Part shown: piece after piece, positions 20,447-30,342 of the stretch
Layout: each line of letters opens with the position of its first letter
Numbering within the stretch: the first letter of the stretch is position 1
Assembly: GCA_920105625.2 (NCBI GenBank)
Contig: OV050030.1
Span: forward strand, 71,502,900 to 71,566,899
Reading direction: 5' to 3'
DNA from: Clusia tigrina
Lineage: Eukaryota; Arthropoda; Insecta; Diptera; Clusiidae
Length of the DNA stretch: 64,000 nt
Position numbers and translations under genes: made by a program
Notes under the pieces: generated by a model
The model's database searches: none
What the model was told of the DNA's origin: nothing
What the model saw: the letters and a program-made list of their open reading frames with translations, nothing else

Positions 20447-20888
20447 CTAACTGTGGTCAGCCGGTTGCACAATTGTTTGTGTGATATTCTCCTGTATTAT
20501 CTTGCGTTGTTGACTTCGTTGCATGTTTTTCGTCGCTTATCACAGGGTTCCACTGTCTGACTTAATTGTGGCTGTGTCTTCTGTCCTCCCAATGCAAAGT
20601 ATAACACTTGTTGTTGGTAGCATTACTATGGTGGGAGGTGTCTTAGACTCACTTGTATGATGGCTGCTGCACTAAATATGATGGCGGTTGTGTGGGTGGT
20701 TTTAGCAATGAAAGTGGGAGGTGCCAAATTCTTAGGACTATTAACGTATATATTTTAGGGTTGGTTGTTTAAACACTTGGCCCCTAGTTTAAATATACAC
20801 GTTTGGGGCGTTGTGGCAAAACTAAATATGTAGGGGCAAATTTACGCCTAAAATTTGCTCCTCACACTACAAGCCGGGTAAGACGAAT

Positions 20889-22292
20889 GTGGTCGCCGAT
20901 GCACTCTCCCGTCGTAAGACGGAATTAAACGCACTCACAGACTCAATCATCGCTCAACCGCCGTGTACTGTAACTTATGCGGCATCTGTAACAGATACTG
21001 CATCAGAATGCACTATGCATTTTGCTGAACAAGATGGTTCAGACCTTATACCACACGTACAAACAACGATTAATGTGTTTAGGAACCAGAAAATTTTTAA
21101 AGTGGGGGCGAGTTTTGAGTGCAGTGAGGAACCTCATAAGGGCTACAAAAGGTTCTTTATAACAACGCACATATTGAGTTGCGAGGCTCTTGTATCTGTT
21201 CGCAAGAAAACTTTGAATCCAAATGTTATTAACGGCATTAAAATTCCAGAATGCTCGCTCTATAATTTGCAAAATACTTATGTCAATAATTTCAATAGTT
21301 ACAAAATTAGGATCACCCAACGTGTGGTAGAGGATGTAACGATTGCTGATAGGATATTCAGCATAATTGAGCAAGAGCACAAACGCGTTCATCGTAACGC
21401 CCGTGAAAATAGGGAACAGATTCTTGAAAAATTTTATTTTCCAGCCATGTCTAGACAGATTCGGGAATATAATAAGCAATGTCAAACATGTCAGCTGAAT
21501 AACTATGATAGACATCCTTCGAAGCCCTATATGCAGCCATCTCCTATTCCTAATTATCCGTGTGAGATCCTTCATATTGACATCTTCGAAATAGAGCGAC
21601 AGAAATATTTGAGTTGCATTGACAAATTTTCAAAATTTGCTCAATTATTTCCGATAAGAAATAAATCGTCTACTCATTTGCGTACGAAATTAATGATTGC
21701 GCTGCACTACTTCTCGGTGCCATGGGCTCTGGTCATGGACAATGAGCGTGGATTTTTAACACCGCTTGTACTTAACTACATTCGCTCCATGGGAATAGAG
21801 ATTTATCAAACGCCAACGCAGCGAAGTGAGGCCAATGGCCAGGTGGAGAGATTTCACTCTACCTTGATTGAAATATATCGCTGCCTTTGCGTTGAACTCC
21901 CCAGATTAACACCCCAGGAGCGTATTGCGGTAAAAGTGGATAGGTACAATAACACTATACATTCCGTGATAAAACGGAAACCCGCGGACATTTTCCTTAA
22001 CAGGTGTGCTAGAATAAACTATCAAGATTTGGTAAACTTTAGCGAACACACGAACAAGAACATTAAGGCTCTTCTAATGCACGAACAGGAAACTAGAAAC
22101 GCCAGGAATAATAAAACTCGCTCGCCCCCACGCAACTTCAATAGTGGTGATGAATTATCCATCGCCAACAAACAAATAAAAAGCAAACAGAAACCGCTCT
22201 ATAAAAAAGAAGCCGTTGCTGAGAACAGAATTGCGACCATTGTCACACAAAGTGGAAAAAAATTCCACAAATCAGACATCAAAAATGTCTAG
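20889..22292 (+). CDS. Errantivirus integrase (C-terminal part of pol)
   Basis: A 467-residue open frame, the best-preserved pol segment. In order: end of RNase H (VVADALSRR, also readable just before the Met), an HHCC zinc-binding region (His164, His168, Cys198, Cys201), the catalytic core with Asp231 (HIDIFE), Asp284 (VMDNERG) and Glu320 (GQVERFHS), the last two 35 residues apart as in DD35E integrases, and a Lys/Asn-rich C-terminal tail. It would insert cDNA into the genome. In vivo it would be released from Pol; the Met at 20889 is only the first in frame, not a natural start. All catalytic and zinc residues are present. A polyprotein is no longer possible because of upstream breaks and insertions. 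Confidence 0.93.
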   Translation: MVADALSRRKTELNALTDSIIAQPPCTVTYAASVTDTASECTMHFAEQDGSDLIPHVQTTINVFRNQKIFKVGASFECSEEPHKGYKRFFITTHILSCEALVSVRKKTLNPNVINGIKIPECSLYNLQNTYVNNFNSYKIRITQRVVEDVTIADRIFSIIEQEHKRVHRNARENREQILEKFYFPAMSRQIREYNKQCQTCQLNNYDRHPSKPYMQPSPIPNYPCEILHIDIFEIERQKYLSCIDKFSKFAQLFPIRNKSSTHLRTKLMIALHYFSVPWALVMDNERGFLTPLVLNYIRSMGIEIYQTPTQRSEANGQVERFHSTLIEIYRCLCVELPRLTPQERIAVKVDRYNNTIHSVIKRKPADIFLNRCARINYQDLVNFSEHTNKNIKALLMHEQETRNARNNKTRSPPRNFNSGDELSIANKQIKSKQKPLYKKEAVAENRIATIVTQSGKKFHKSDIKNV

Positions 22293-22854
22293 GGAAATCT
22301 AGAGATACTAAGAAGAGACACCAAGATATCGGGAGAATAACACGAACATTGGTCAAGAGGTAAAAAACTCATGCATAGATCTCTAAGCCCCAGCGGTCTG
22401 GGTACAACATTTTTTTTTTGTGTTTTCGCTCAGTCTTATTGGTTCAATTCCAGTTCACTCGGTGGTCCGAGCGACGACAATCGAAGTGGTTCAACTCCTC
22501 CAGGGGACTATAGCTTTAATTGACAGTGAAGTCACTCGTGCCATGAATATGCCATTTGCAATCATCAACGCTTATGGCTAAAAGGGACTAACATGAGCCT
22601 TCCAATGTCATCTGAGTTGACCCCTGCATTCTGAACGTTCAAAATATACAATAATATCACTTACTGGGTCCTGATAAAATATCTTCAGTCTTATCCTCCC
22701 GAACTCTTCTCACTAGCTATAATATTAGAAATTTAGACATTATTTCTAACTTAGATTGCTACTATAGGATAAGATATACATTGTTAAAATTTCGGCACAA
22801 ATACTTCAAAATTTTTTATACATATATAATTATACAAACACTCTTCTGTATTTA
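22293..22854 (+). other. Errantivirus pol-env spacer, first part
   Basis: AT-rich, no coding frame of note. It lies where the env intron is expected. Confidence 0.6.
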
Positions 22855-23385
22855 CCCTGATAAATATTAACCTTAGGATCACCATGATCAAACTTAATCT
22901 TGAAAGAGAAAGTAAAATTTTGTAATGTTCAATTTAATCTGATAAATACTAAACCTAGAATAATTACCAAGATCAAACTTAATCTCGAAGGAAAAAATTA
23001 AATTTTATAATGTTTTATTCGCTCTTATAAATACTAACCTTAGAATAATTACGATGATGAAATTAATCTCGAAGGAAAAAATAAAATGTTATGTTCAATA
23101 AATACTAACCGTAGAGTAATTACCAGAATCAAACATAATACTAAAATTTTTTGTTAATTCTATAATGTTCAATTTACTCTGCTAAATACCAACCTTAAAG
23201 TAAATACCATGATAAGAAAAAAAGTAAAATTTTGTAAGGTACGATTTACTCTGATAAATACTAACCTTAGAATAATAACCATGATGAGAAGTAAAATTTT
23301 GTGAAATTCGATTTTCTCAGATAAGTAACAATCTTAGAATAATTACCGTAGTCAAAATTTAATTCGAAGCAAAAATAAAAAAAAA
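22855..23385 (+). repeat. Degenerate 65-85-bp tandem repeat between pol and env
   Basis: About seven diverged units, each opening CTGATAAATACTAACCTTAG or a variant, then AATAATTACCATGATxAAA and an A-rich tail ending AAATTTTGTAATGTTC. Starts are near 22858, 22938, 23023, 23098, 23179, 23250 and 23316. Unit length varies by deletion. Confidence 0.85.
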
Positions 23386-23411
23386 CCATTTGGCAATGAA
23401 AATAGAGTTAA

Positions 23412-24908
23412 GCTAATAGTCCAATTTATAGAATCTGCCTCTGTGCAGCCGAACAGGCATACGTCGCATTCAATCTGGACTCCCCTGTTCTAACTGTTCG
23501 TGATGGGTATGGCTGGATAATCAACGGATACTTCAAACTAATCCACATGATCGACTTGTCACGCTACGAGAAAATTATGGATCGCTTAGAAAATGAAGCT
23601 ATTAAGATGAATGAGACCAACGGTATAAAAGACGTCATCACCTTCCAGTTGGAAAAAATTCGCAATCAGCTCGGTGAGCTGAAGGGCCCAAAGGACAAAA
23701 GACGAAGGCGCTCAATCAACTGGATTGGATCGGCTTGGAAATGGATAGCTGGCTCACCTGATGCTACAGATTGGGATGAAGTCTTGCGAAGCCAAAATGC
23801 ACTAGTAGACAATAACAACCTACAATACAAGGTAAACTCCGAAACTTTTAAGAAAATTCAAGAATTATTACAAGTTGTCAACGGAATCGTAACGGCTACA
23901 AATGATGTCTTGGGACACCACCACTTGGCAAAGTTTTCACAGGAGATACAGCATAATGTAATGATTCTAAAAGATAACGTAAACGAATTGGTTCGAGCCT
24001 GTCAGATGGCCAAAGTCGGAGTAGCTAACAGCAACCTGCTGGACAAAGAAGAAATAAATCAGCTAATATGCGGAATAGAAGTACTTCCTTACAGTAACGT
24101 CATAGAAGCCGTTGAATACAGCGAACCGTCAACTTATACAAATGGTACTCGTCTACTCTATGTGCTCTCCATGCAAAAAGTGGCACAAACAAGATTCAAC
24201 CATCTAATCACTCGAGCCATATTGAAAAATGGACAACGGGTGGACTTGGAGTACAAGACAATTCTGATGAACAAACACGAAACGTATGGAATCAAGGATA
24301 GTTGCCTTCATCTCTCCACCGCCATGGTCTGTAAAAAGGAGGTACTTGATCTACTACCTGAAGAAGACTGTCTACCGCACCTACTCAAAGGTGGTCAAAC
24401 TAGTTGTCGCTACATAACCTGTGCGGAATCAACGGTTGAAGTACTCAAAGAAGACACAATTTTCCTGGATAACTTCAACAGCAGCGTATGGTCAGGTAAA
24501 ACAGCTAATTATCTTAATGGTTCCGTTACCCTACAGCTGGAGAATGAAACAGTTACAATCAATAACCAAACCTATTGGAGTACACACAGTTCAGGTGTAC
24601 AGGTTCTCCCACCCGTACTTACTACCATATCAAACAAAAGCCTGGCTGTGAATCTCAATCTTGTCCATCAGATGACATCTGGAAAAATACAACTTTTGGG
24701 TTACCTGAAAGATAAAACTACCTGGTTCGCAACATCTAAAGCCCTAGGCCTACTTTTGCTGATGGCCCTCATTTTTATAATTTGGAGGAAGTTAACCACT
24801 GGGAAAAAACTTCCTGAGCTGAAGTTGTCCATACTGCAGCAGAGTTCCCGTAATTTACCTAAGGGGGATATCTGCCCAAATCTTGATCTGCGGAACGCAG
24901 ATCTTTAG
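23412..24908 (+). pseudogene. Errantivirus Env (F-like fusion glycoprotein), 5' exon not visible
   Basis: The frame is open from 23412 to the TAG at 24906-24908; the first Met is at 23547, giving 453 residues, but the protein homology starts upstream (AYVAFNLDSP), so the normal start lies in another exon. Counting from the Met, a furin-like RRRR (52-55) precedes a hydrophobic fusion-peptide-like stretch (INWIGSAWKWIAG), as in insect errantivirus and baculovirus F-type proteins. A long helical region follows, then Cys-rich extracellular sequence with several N-x-S/T sites, and a membrane segment near 396-412 (ALGLLLLMALIFII) with a 40-residue cytoplasmic tail. Env mediates particle entry in this group. 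A signal peptide is not seen in this exon. Marked pseudogene because gag and pol of the same copy are broken; the frame itself has no internal stop. Confidence 0.88.
23436..23448 (+). other. Possible env splice acceptor
   Basis: TGCCTCTGTGCAG at 23436-23448 is a pyrimidine-rich stretch ending in CAG, and the sequence after it reads in the env frame (GCC-GAA-CAG would need phase checking). Errantivirus env is expressed from a spliced mRNA, so an acceptor is expected here. The donor is not identified. Confidence 0.45.
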
Positions 24909-24917
24909 AGGGGGAAG
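24907..24917 (+). promoter_or_regulatory. Polypurine tract of errantivirus
   Basis: AGAGGGGGAAG directly abuts the 3' LTR start (AGTTAAC at 24918). It would prime plus-strand DNA synthesis. It overlaps the env stop codon. Confidence 0.85.
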
Positions 24918-25404
24918 AGTTAACACACACCTGTCGCACTAGCCGCGACGTTCCCACTGGTGCCCATCACACGCGCTGCAGTGTCAGCATATTTTAATTC
25001 CACAACAAACGCAACGTTTCCATGGCTGACCGCAACACAATGTCCGCATGGCAGCCCACTACACGTGCCGCAGTGTCAGCATATCGCAACAGGATGTAAC
25101 GCGAGACATTTCCACTGGCATTCAGTTATTGCACCTGTGGGAAACCAAGGCCATGATCGGCCTCATACACCGGGCTGCAAACAAGTCAGACAACGGTCGC
25201 GTCGCTGCCGCTGAATCAAGGTGTGAAGTTGACAACTACCAGAAGTTGGGTTTAGTCGAGTTCGGGACGAGCTGATATCGAGTGTAATTAAGTTCTGAGT
25301 TATTAAATAAAAGAGTTTTTGAATTACATAAAAATTAATAAGTGTTTTCTTTTTTGAGGTAGTGGCCTTTTGATTTTTTTAATAGAAGAACAATAAAACT
25401 GTTA

Positions 25405-25406
<2 letters not shown>
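24918..25406 (+). repeat. Errantivirus 3' LTR (489 bp)
   Basis: Direct repeat of 9717-10204, about 96% identical by eye. It starts AGTTAAC, ends GTTACT, and runs straight into a TA array. Confidence 0.95.

Positions 25407-25485
<79 letters not shown>
25407..25485. repeat. (TA)n microsatellite at errantivirus right flank
   Basis: TA repeat that matches the array at the left flank and is the presumed insertion target. Confidence 0.95.
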
Positions 25486-25487
<2 letters not shown>

Positions 25488-25689
25488 TGAAGCATATGAT
25501 ATGATGTGAACTTCTGCGTTTCAAAAGATTTATTAGCGAAGTTATTCAATACTTCTTCTAAAAATTTGAAATTTCAAGTTATTTTAGAATTGTTTATATA
25601 TTATATTTATATATAAAATATATTTGAATGCCATTATACATTTTCTGTATAAAGTGGATCATACATCTATTGTGAATGACACTAGCAAA

Positions 25690-26045
25690 ATTCCTGCTGG
25701 TTGTTGGGGACCGTATTTGCTGGTGTCCTCGGGGAGCGTCCTCTTCCTGCCTGTGCTCGGCGCGCGTGTAGCTGCAAACCTAACACTTACTCACAGTATA
25801 AACAACACTCACTCTTTTAGTTCAAAAACATCTATTCTCATTTTATTATTAAAATCATACTCTTATATAATATTTACAACGAGCACTTTCAGTCCTCGTA
25901 CTGACCTTTCTTGTGTTCCAGTTTCGCATCTGCCAATTGGTATCAGTTGGTCAAACCAACTAACCTACTGTAAAAGTGTCGACGGTACATTCTAAATTCC
26001 AATGCCCTTCGTCGACACGACTGCGGAACTGTAACACCCTAAAAG
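25690..26045 (-). repeat. LTR and leader relic related to elements C and D
   Basis: On the minus strand the order matches 37915-38250: TTACAGTTCCGCAGTC, GGGCATTGGAATTTAGAATG, TTGACCAACTGA, GGAACAC, a TATATAAGA box, AATAAA and a leader with GAGGACGCTCCCCGAGGACA. The 5' end of the LTR (U3 start) is missing. Confidence 0.8.
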
Positions 26046-26059
26046 TTTACATAATCATT

Positions 26060-26968
26060 AGTACATAAAATCCCTCAATTAGACAAAATTACTCTTAAGG
26101 GGAAAGCTCTAGGGATTTCAAAAGAGACGAAATACTTGGGTCTTATAATCAATAGAAGCTTCCTTGGAAGTCAAACACCATAGAAAGACCTACGAAAGCT
26201 GGGGTGGCTTTTTATGCCTCCAAAAGAGCTATAGGCAAAACCTGGGGAATTAATCCCAGGGTAGCTCACTGGCTTTACACTGCGGTTGTCAGGCCCTTTC
26301 TCTTATATGGAAATGTGGTCTGGTGGACTGCAATACAGAAAAAGACCTACCACGAAATACTCGGTAAGGCACAGAGACCAGCAGAATTAGCAATAAGTGG
26401 CATCATGAAAACCATGCCAATCTTGGCATTGGATATCATACTACATCTGCCACCCTTAGATCTCTTCTGCAAATATTTAGCGGCATGCTCCGCCATTCGG
26501 CTCAAGGCGAGCTCACAATGGAAAGCTGTTCCGTATGGACATGCGACCATATTAGAATCCTACACGGACATACCCAGTGATATTGATTACCTTCCTTCTT
26601 CCCTCTGTTTCGAAAGGAATTTTTGTTTTAGGATTCCTTCCAGAGAGGAATGGTTCGAGGGGGATCCATCACCAGATACTACCATCAAGATATACACAGA
26701 CGGATCAAAAATGAATACCGGTGTAGGATCAGGAGTCTATTGCGAAATGCCCTCAATCAGTGAATCCATCAAGCTAATGGAACACTGCAATGTTTTTCAA
26801 GCGGAAATAACCGCTATTCACGAAGCCTTGAATTGGCTGAGGATAAACGAGGTAACCGTCAAGGATATCTGCATTTTGTCGGACAGCCAAACTGCACTAA
26901 GGGCTTTGAATGCATTCCAAATAACATCGAGGAGTGTCTTAGACTGTCGCCGATCTCTAAATGTTTTT
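26060..26968 (+). pseudogene. LOA-type LINE fragment (RT end and RNase H)
   Basis: Starts in the RT thumb (KETKYLGLIIN near 26125) with a frame break before 26204, then WLYTAVVRPFLLYGNVVWW, a LOA-type connection, and an RNase H with IYTDGSKMNTGVGSG (first catalytic Asp), NVFQAEITAIHEAL (Glu) and ILSDSQTALRAL (Asp). The similarity ends at about 26960 (LDCRRSLN), before the last RNase H motif; the following frame is AT-rich and unrelated. Protein-level resemblance to the LINE at 14929-16493 is obvious but sequence identity is modest, so this is a different subfamily. It is a fragment truncated at both ends. Confidence 0.85.
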
Positions 26969-27850
26969 TTTTTTAGATATATTCAGTACTTGACTTACAT
27001 GCAGAAATGTCTCAGTACGTTGTCTTTATTGATTCGCGATTTGGTTTTGTTAAGCTGTATTTTAATATTGATATGCCTTCAATATAAGTACTTTTGCGTT
27101 TCGATACTCCATCGAAAGCAATTTCCTTCAAGAACTTATGCTTATCGGAGTGTTGTTTTTTATTTTTATTTTGATTCCGTAGTATCAAGAAGTTGAAACT
27201 CACCGGTGTTTCAGTGTTCTGAGCTTTTGCCGTTTATATTGATATTCATTCAATATTTGAAATTAGCTAATGATAGTCCATCAAAAGCAATTGATACGAC
27301 TCTTGCTCTTAGCCTCTTTGTTAAAAAAATGCAGTTTTTTTTACTTTTTTTATTCAGTCAATGTTGGTGATATTCCTTCACCATGTTTTTGCTCATCTAT
27401 TTTTTTATTTATTTCTTTTTTTATTTTTTTTTAAAGTTATTTAAATTTTTTAACACAAGGACACTACACTGAAGGATCTGTATACCACTCCGGACCGACT
27501 GTGCCAGTTACGTACTGGAAATGAGTGCAACACCATGCAACTTCACAATTCGTATAATAATGAATTTAAATTTTAATTTACAAGTGTTTATATCTTAAAA
27601 TATCGCTACTTTAATAATGAATTTCATGAGAAATGAACAAGCATGTATTTAATGCGAATTCAAATTAATATGAATTTTAAGATTTTGATGTCAACACGAA
27701 TTTAACGATTTTCATCAGAATTAAATTCAACATGATTGGATGATTTTCATGGAAATTCAAGTCAACATGCATTGGATGATTTTTATAAGAATTGAAATAT
27801 AAAATAACTTAAACAATAGTCTTTAAATAAATAAGAATTTCAATTTGAAT
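26969..27850. other. AT-rich stretch without a gene
   Basis: No motif-supported coding region. A GC-richer patch at 27467-27545 (GACACTACACTGAAGG and following) has no assignment. T-runs near 27330-27450. Confidence 0.5.
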
Positions 27851-28805
27851 AAAGGCCGGTTATCATATAGCGCAGCGTGACGCCAGCAATGCGGAGAAAA
27901 AACGCTTCTTCATTCACACTAAGCGACCGCAACGCGAGCAGCAGAAATTGAAATTTTTTTATATTTGAATTGGGATGTAAAAAATCCAAATACAAGTACT
28001 CACATTGGTACCGAATCCAATTGGTACTTGCACTAAAACAAGAAAAATTATATAATTGAAAAGGTACTTTAACACATACTATATGTAAGAGTTTAGTATT
28101 ACTTTATTTCTCTGATTTACAAACGAATGAATTCGAATAGAAAATCAGAATACAAGAGGCAATGGGACTGTGTGAACAAACACATTCGACATTTAATTAC
28201 AACATAATATAACTGCTATGCTACGCATAGCTTCAGTATATGTGATGTCGTTATTTATTTTTTTTATTTATTGAAAAGGATTAATCACAATAATAAATTA
28301 TTATAACTAATTTAAGAAAAAGAGTCATAGCTACCAGGGCCTTCAACTCGATTTTGATGTCGTTATATACACACGCATATCATAGCAACTTAGCAATATT
28401 AGAATGCATCGCAATACTTTCATAAAATGAAAGAGAGCAAAATAATATAAAATTTTACAAAATCAAAGTCAAGTATCCCAGAAATACCATAAGTATTCTT
28501 TTACATATATAAAAGTCCATATGTGATACAAAAGTCCATACGGGTACAAAATAAAATCTGAAACAAATTCACATCACTAGATACGCACACAATGCGACAT
28601 ACGAGATTCGGCCGCTCCGAAACGACGCCCGCTACCAGGGGCAACTAAAATTTTGCTGCCCGACAACGCGCCGCCGACGCTAGCTGCAAAACGCTATGTG
28701 TAAATGGCTCCATTTGATTACATGGAAACTTTATCGAAGCGACAGTTTTTTCTGCTGCTAGCGTTTTGCTGCCTGGCGTTTTTACGCTATATGTAAATCA
28801 GCCTT
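27851..28805. mobile_element. Possible MITE with imperfect terminal inverted repeats
   Basis: The left end AAAGGCCGGTTATCATATAGCG resembles the inverse of the right end (AAGGCTGATTTACATATAGCG). Internal GC-rich blocks near both ends (GACGCCAGCAATGCGGAG, and CAGCAAAACGC in inverse at the right) contrast with an AT-rich middle. No target duplication is clear and no ORF is present, so the assignment is tentative. It could be a hAT-type MITE. Confidence 0.4.
28250..28350 (-). repeat. Possible LINE 3' tail
   Basis: On the minus strand, a GC-richer segment ends in AATAAATAAAAAAAATAAAT, a tail style common to insect LINEs. It lies inside the possible MITE and may be a separate insertion. Confidence 0.25.
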
Positions 28806-28920
28806 AAGCGTCTGTTCAATTATTAGAATTTGATGTTGTTGTTTGTTGGATGGCGTGTTGTACTTCCTTAGTATGTTGTACTCTTGTTGTTGGGTAAAGT
28901 GGTTGCGTTCGTAACTCGGG

Positions 28921-29145
28921 CGTGGACGAGGACCTAGTAGTTCGTGACAAGTAAAACGCAGTGTTGCTCAGTTTCACAGACAAGAGTTCAGTCCGATTTT
29001 ATTCTTAAAATCATAAGTCTTATACAATTTGCGAAGAGCACTTACAGTCTAAGTATTGACCTTTCTGGTGTTCCGGTTACGCATCTGTTGATTGGTGTCT
29101 GTTGGTCAAAAGTGTCGATGGTGTATTCTAAATTCCCATTTCTTA
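28921..29145 (-). repeat. Second LTR relic related to elements C and D
   Basis: On the minus strand it contains GGGAATTTAGAATACACCAT, TTGACCAACAGACACCAAT, GGAACACCAGAAAGGTC and AATAAAAT in the same order as the LTR at 37733-38185. Only the middle of the LTR remains. Confidence 0.72.
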
Positions 29146-29155
29146 ACAAGTATAG

Positions 29156-30141
29156 ATGGTCTATGCCAGTCACGATACCAAACACCCTGGCGGCAAAGCT
29201 CGTGGCGGTACTGCTATTCTTATAAAAAAAAGAATAAAGCATTTCCCAATGCAAGGATTTTGTACAGATTTCCTCGAAGCAACGAGTATTTGGCTCGAAG
29301 AATATATTAAAGGCCTAACAATCTCAGCCATTTATTGCCTACCAAGATTCAGTATAGATGAGGAGCAATATAAACAATTTTTTAGTACTCTCGACACTAG
29401 ATCTGTTGCTGTAATGTTAACACACGCATTGGGGCTTACGATTAATAACTCCCAAAGGCAGAAAGCTATTCTCAGCAATAAAAGTACTCGGACTCGACGT
29501 CTTATCCCAAGCCCACATATTGGCCTTCAGATAGACGGAAAACTCCAGACCATATTGATTTCGGAATCACTAAAGGTTTAAAAAGCACACAATCTCTTGT
29601 ACAATCTTCACTCGAGCTATCCTCTGATCACTCACCAACCATAATTACTCTAAGACCCGATAATTCTCAACAGAAAGCCGAAGAAGGTCGTCTCGGCCAT
29701 AATCTGGCTCAAATATAAAATGTATATATGTAAGTTCACTTCTCGATATTAAGACATCTCTGAAGTCAGAAGCGGAAATAGATTCTGCCATTAACAATCT
29801 CACGGGACAGTTGCCACAAGCAGTGAAAGCTACTACACCCCGTATTGAGGCTGCCACTCGAAAATAATGTACCTCCCAAGATATTCTACAACTTCTATTT
29901 GAAAAAAGATCTCTCAGACGAGAATGGCAGAAACTGAGATCCCCATCTCTGAAAAAAGAATTATCGGACTGTACCAAGAAACTTTGCCGCCTACTTAAAG
30001 AGAAAGAAGCCTGTGAGTTTAACCAATATGCAGAGAATCTATGTCCTACCAAAAACTCGAGATATTCACTATGGCGGGCAGCAAAAAACTTAAAACGACC
30101 GATTTTAGCAGAGTCCCCAATACGCCTGCCCAACGGTGATT
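29156..30141 (+). pseudogene. jockey-type LINE ORF2 fragment (endonuclease)
   Basis: Across changing frames the apurinic endonuclease and the start of the RT region of a jockey-type ORF2 can be read: TKHPGGKARGGTAILIKK near 29175, SAIYCLPRFSIDEEQYKQFF near 29325-29385, THWGSRLTNPKGRKLY near 29424-29470, and LSSDHSPTIITL at about 29616-29650, whose SDH is the catalytic C-terminal motif. Later, SLWRAAKNLKRP near 30066-30104 matches the segment just ahead of RT. At least three frame breaks and a stop (about 29867) are present. It stops at about 30141, and element C follows without a recognisable junction. The endonuclease would nick the target site. Confidence 0.82.
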
Positions 30142-30342
30142 AGTTTTTAGTGAAGAAAGGCAAGCGGAATTTTGGTTTGACGCATCTGAAATCGGTGTCG
30201 AGCCATTTTTTCCAGGAAGACCGATAAATAATAAAAATCAGGGATATCCGCAAAAAGAGCCAGAAGCAGTAACAGTGCAGCAAAGTCTCGATACAGTGGA
30301 CAGTATTTCGCCTGTACGAACAAACGGTCGAGACTAAACAGT

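Larger units (their letters stand above)
17946..20866. mobile_element. 2.9-kb LTR-like insert (TG...CA, CTAC duplication)
   Basis: It interrupts the pol frame between ELIYCN and YKPGK. It begins TGTAACGACTC and ends CTCACA, and is flanked by CTAC at 17942-17945 and 20867-20870, the 4-bp duplication typical of Ty3/gypsy. I find no gag or pol, so it is best read as a solo LTR or a very small non-autonomous LTR element. The first 56 bp form an inverted repeat (TGTAACGACTC with GAGTCGTTTACA at 17990-18001). It holds three tandem arrays (76, 35 and 34 bp). The rest is GT-rich low-complexity sequence. Confidence 0.78.
9717..25406 (+). mobile_element. Errantivirus-like Ty3/gypsy element with env, twice interrupted
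   Basis: Matching LTRs (9717-10204 and 24918-25406), a tRNA-Lys-like primer site, then gag, protease, RT, RNase H, integrase and env on the plus strand define an insect endogenous retrovirus of the gypsy type. Two later insertions split pol: a LOA-type LINE (12292-16612) and a 2.9-kb TG...CA insert (17946-20866). Without them the element is about 8.4 kb. The LTRs differ at roughly 20 positions (about 96% identity). Several frames are broken, so the copy is defective as it stands. The TA-array target hides the expected 4-bp duplication. Confidence 0.95.

Noticed and set aside
21039..21575. 178-codon minus-strand frame
   Set aside because: Antisense shadow of the errantivirus integrase.
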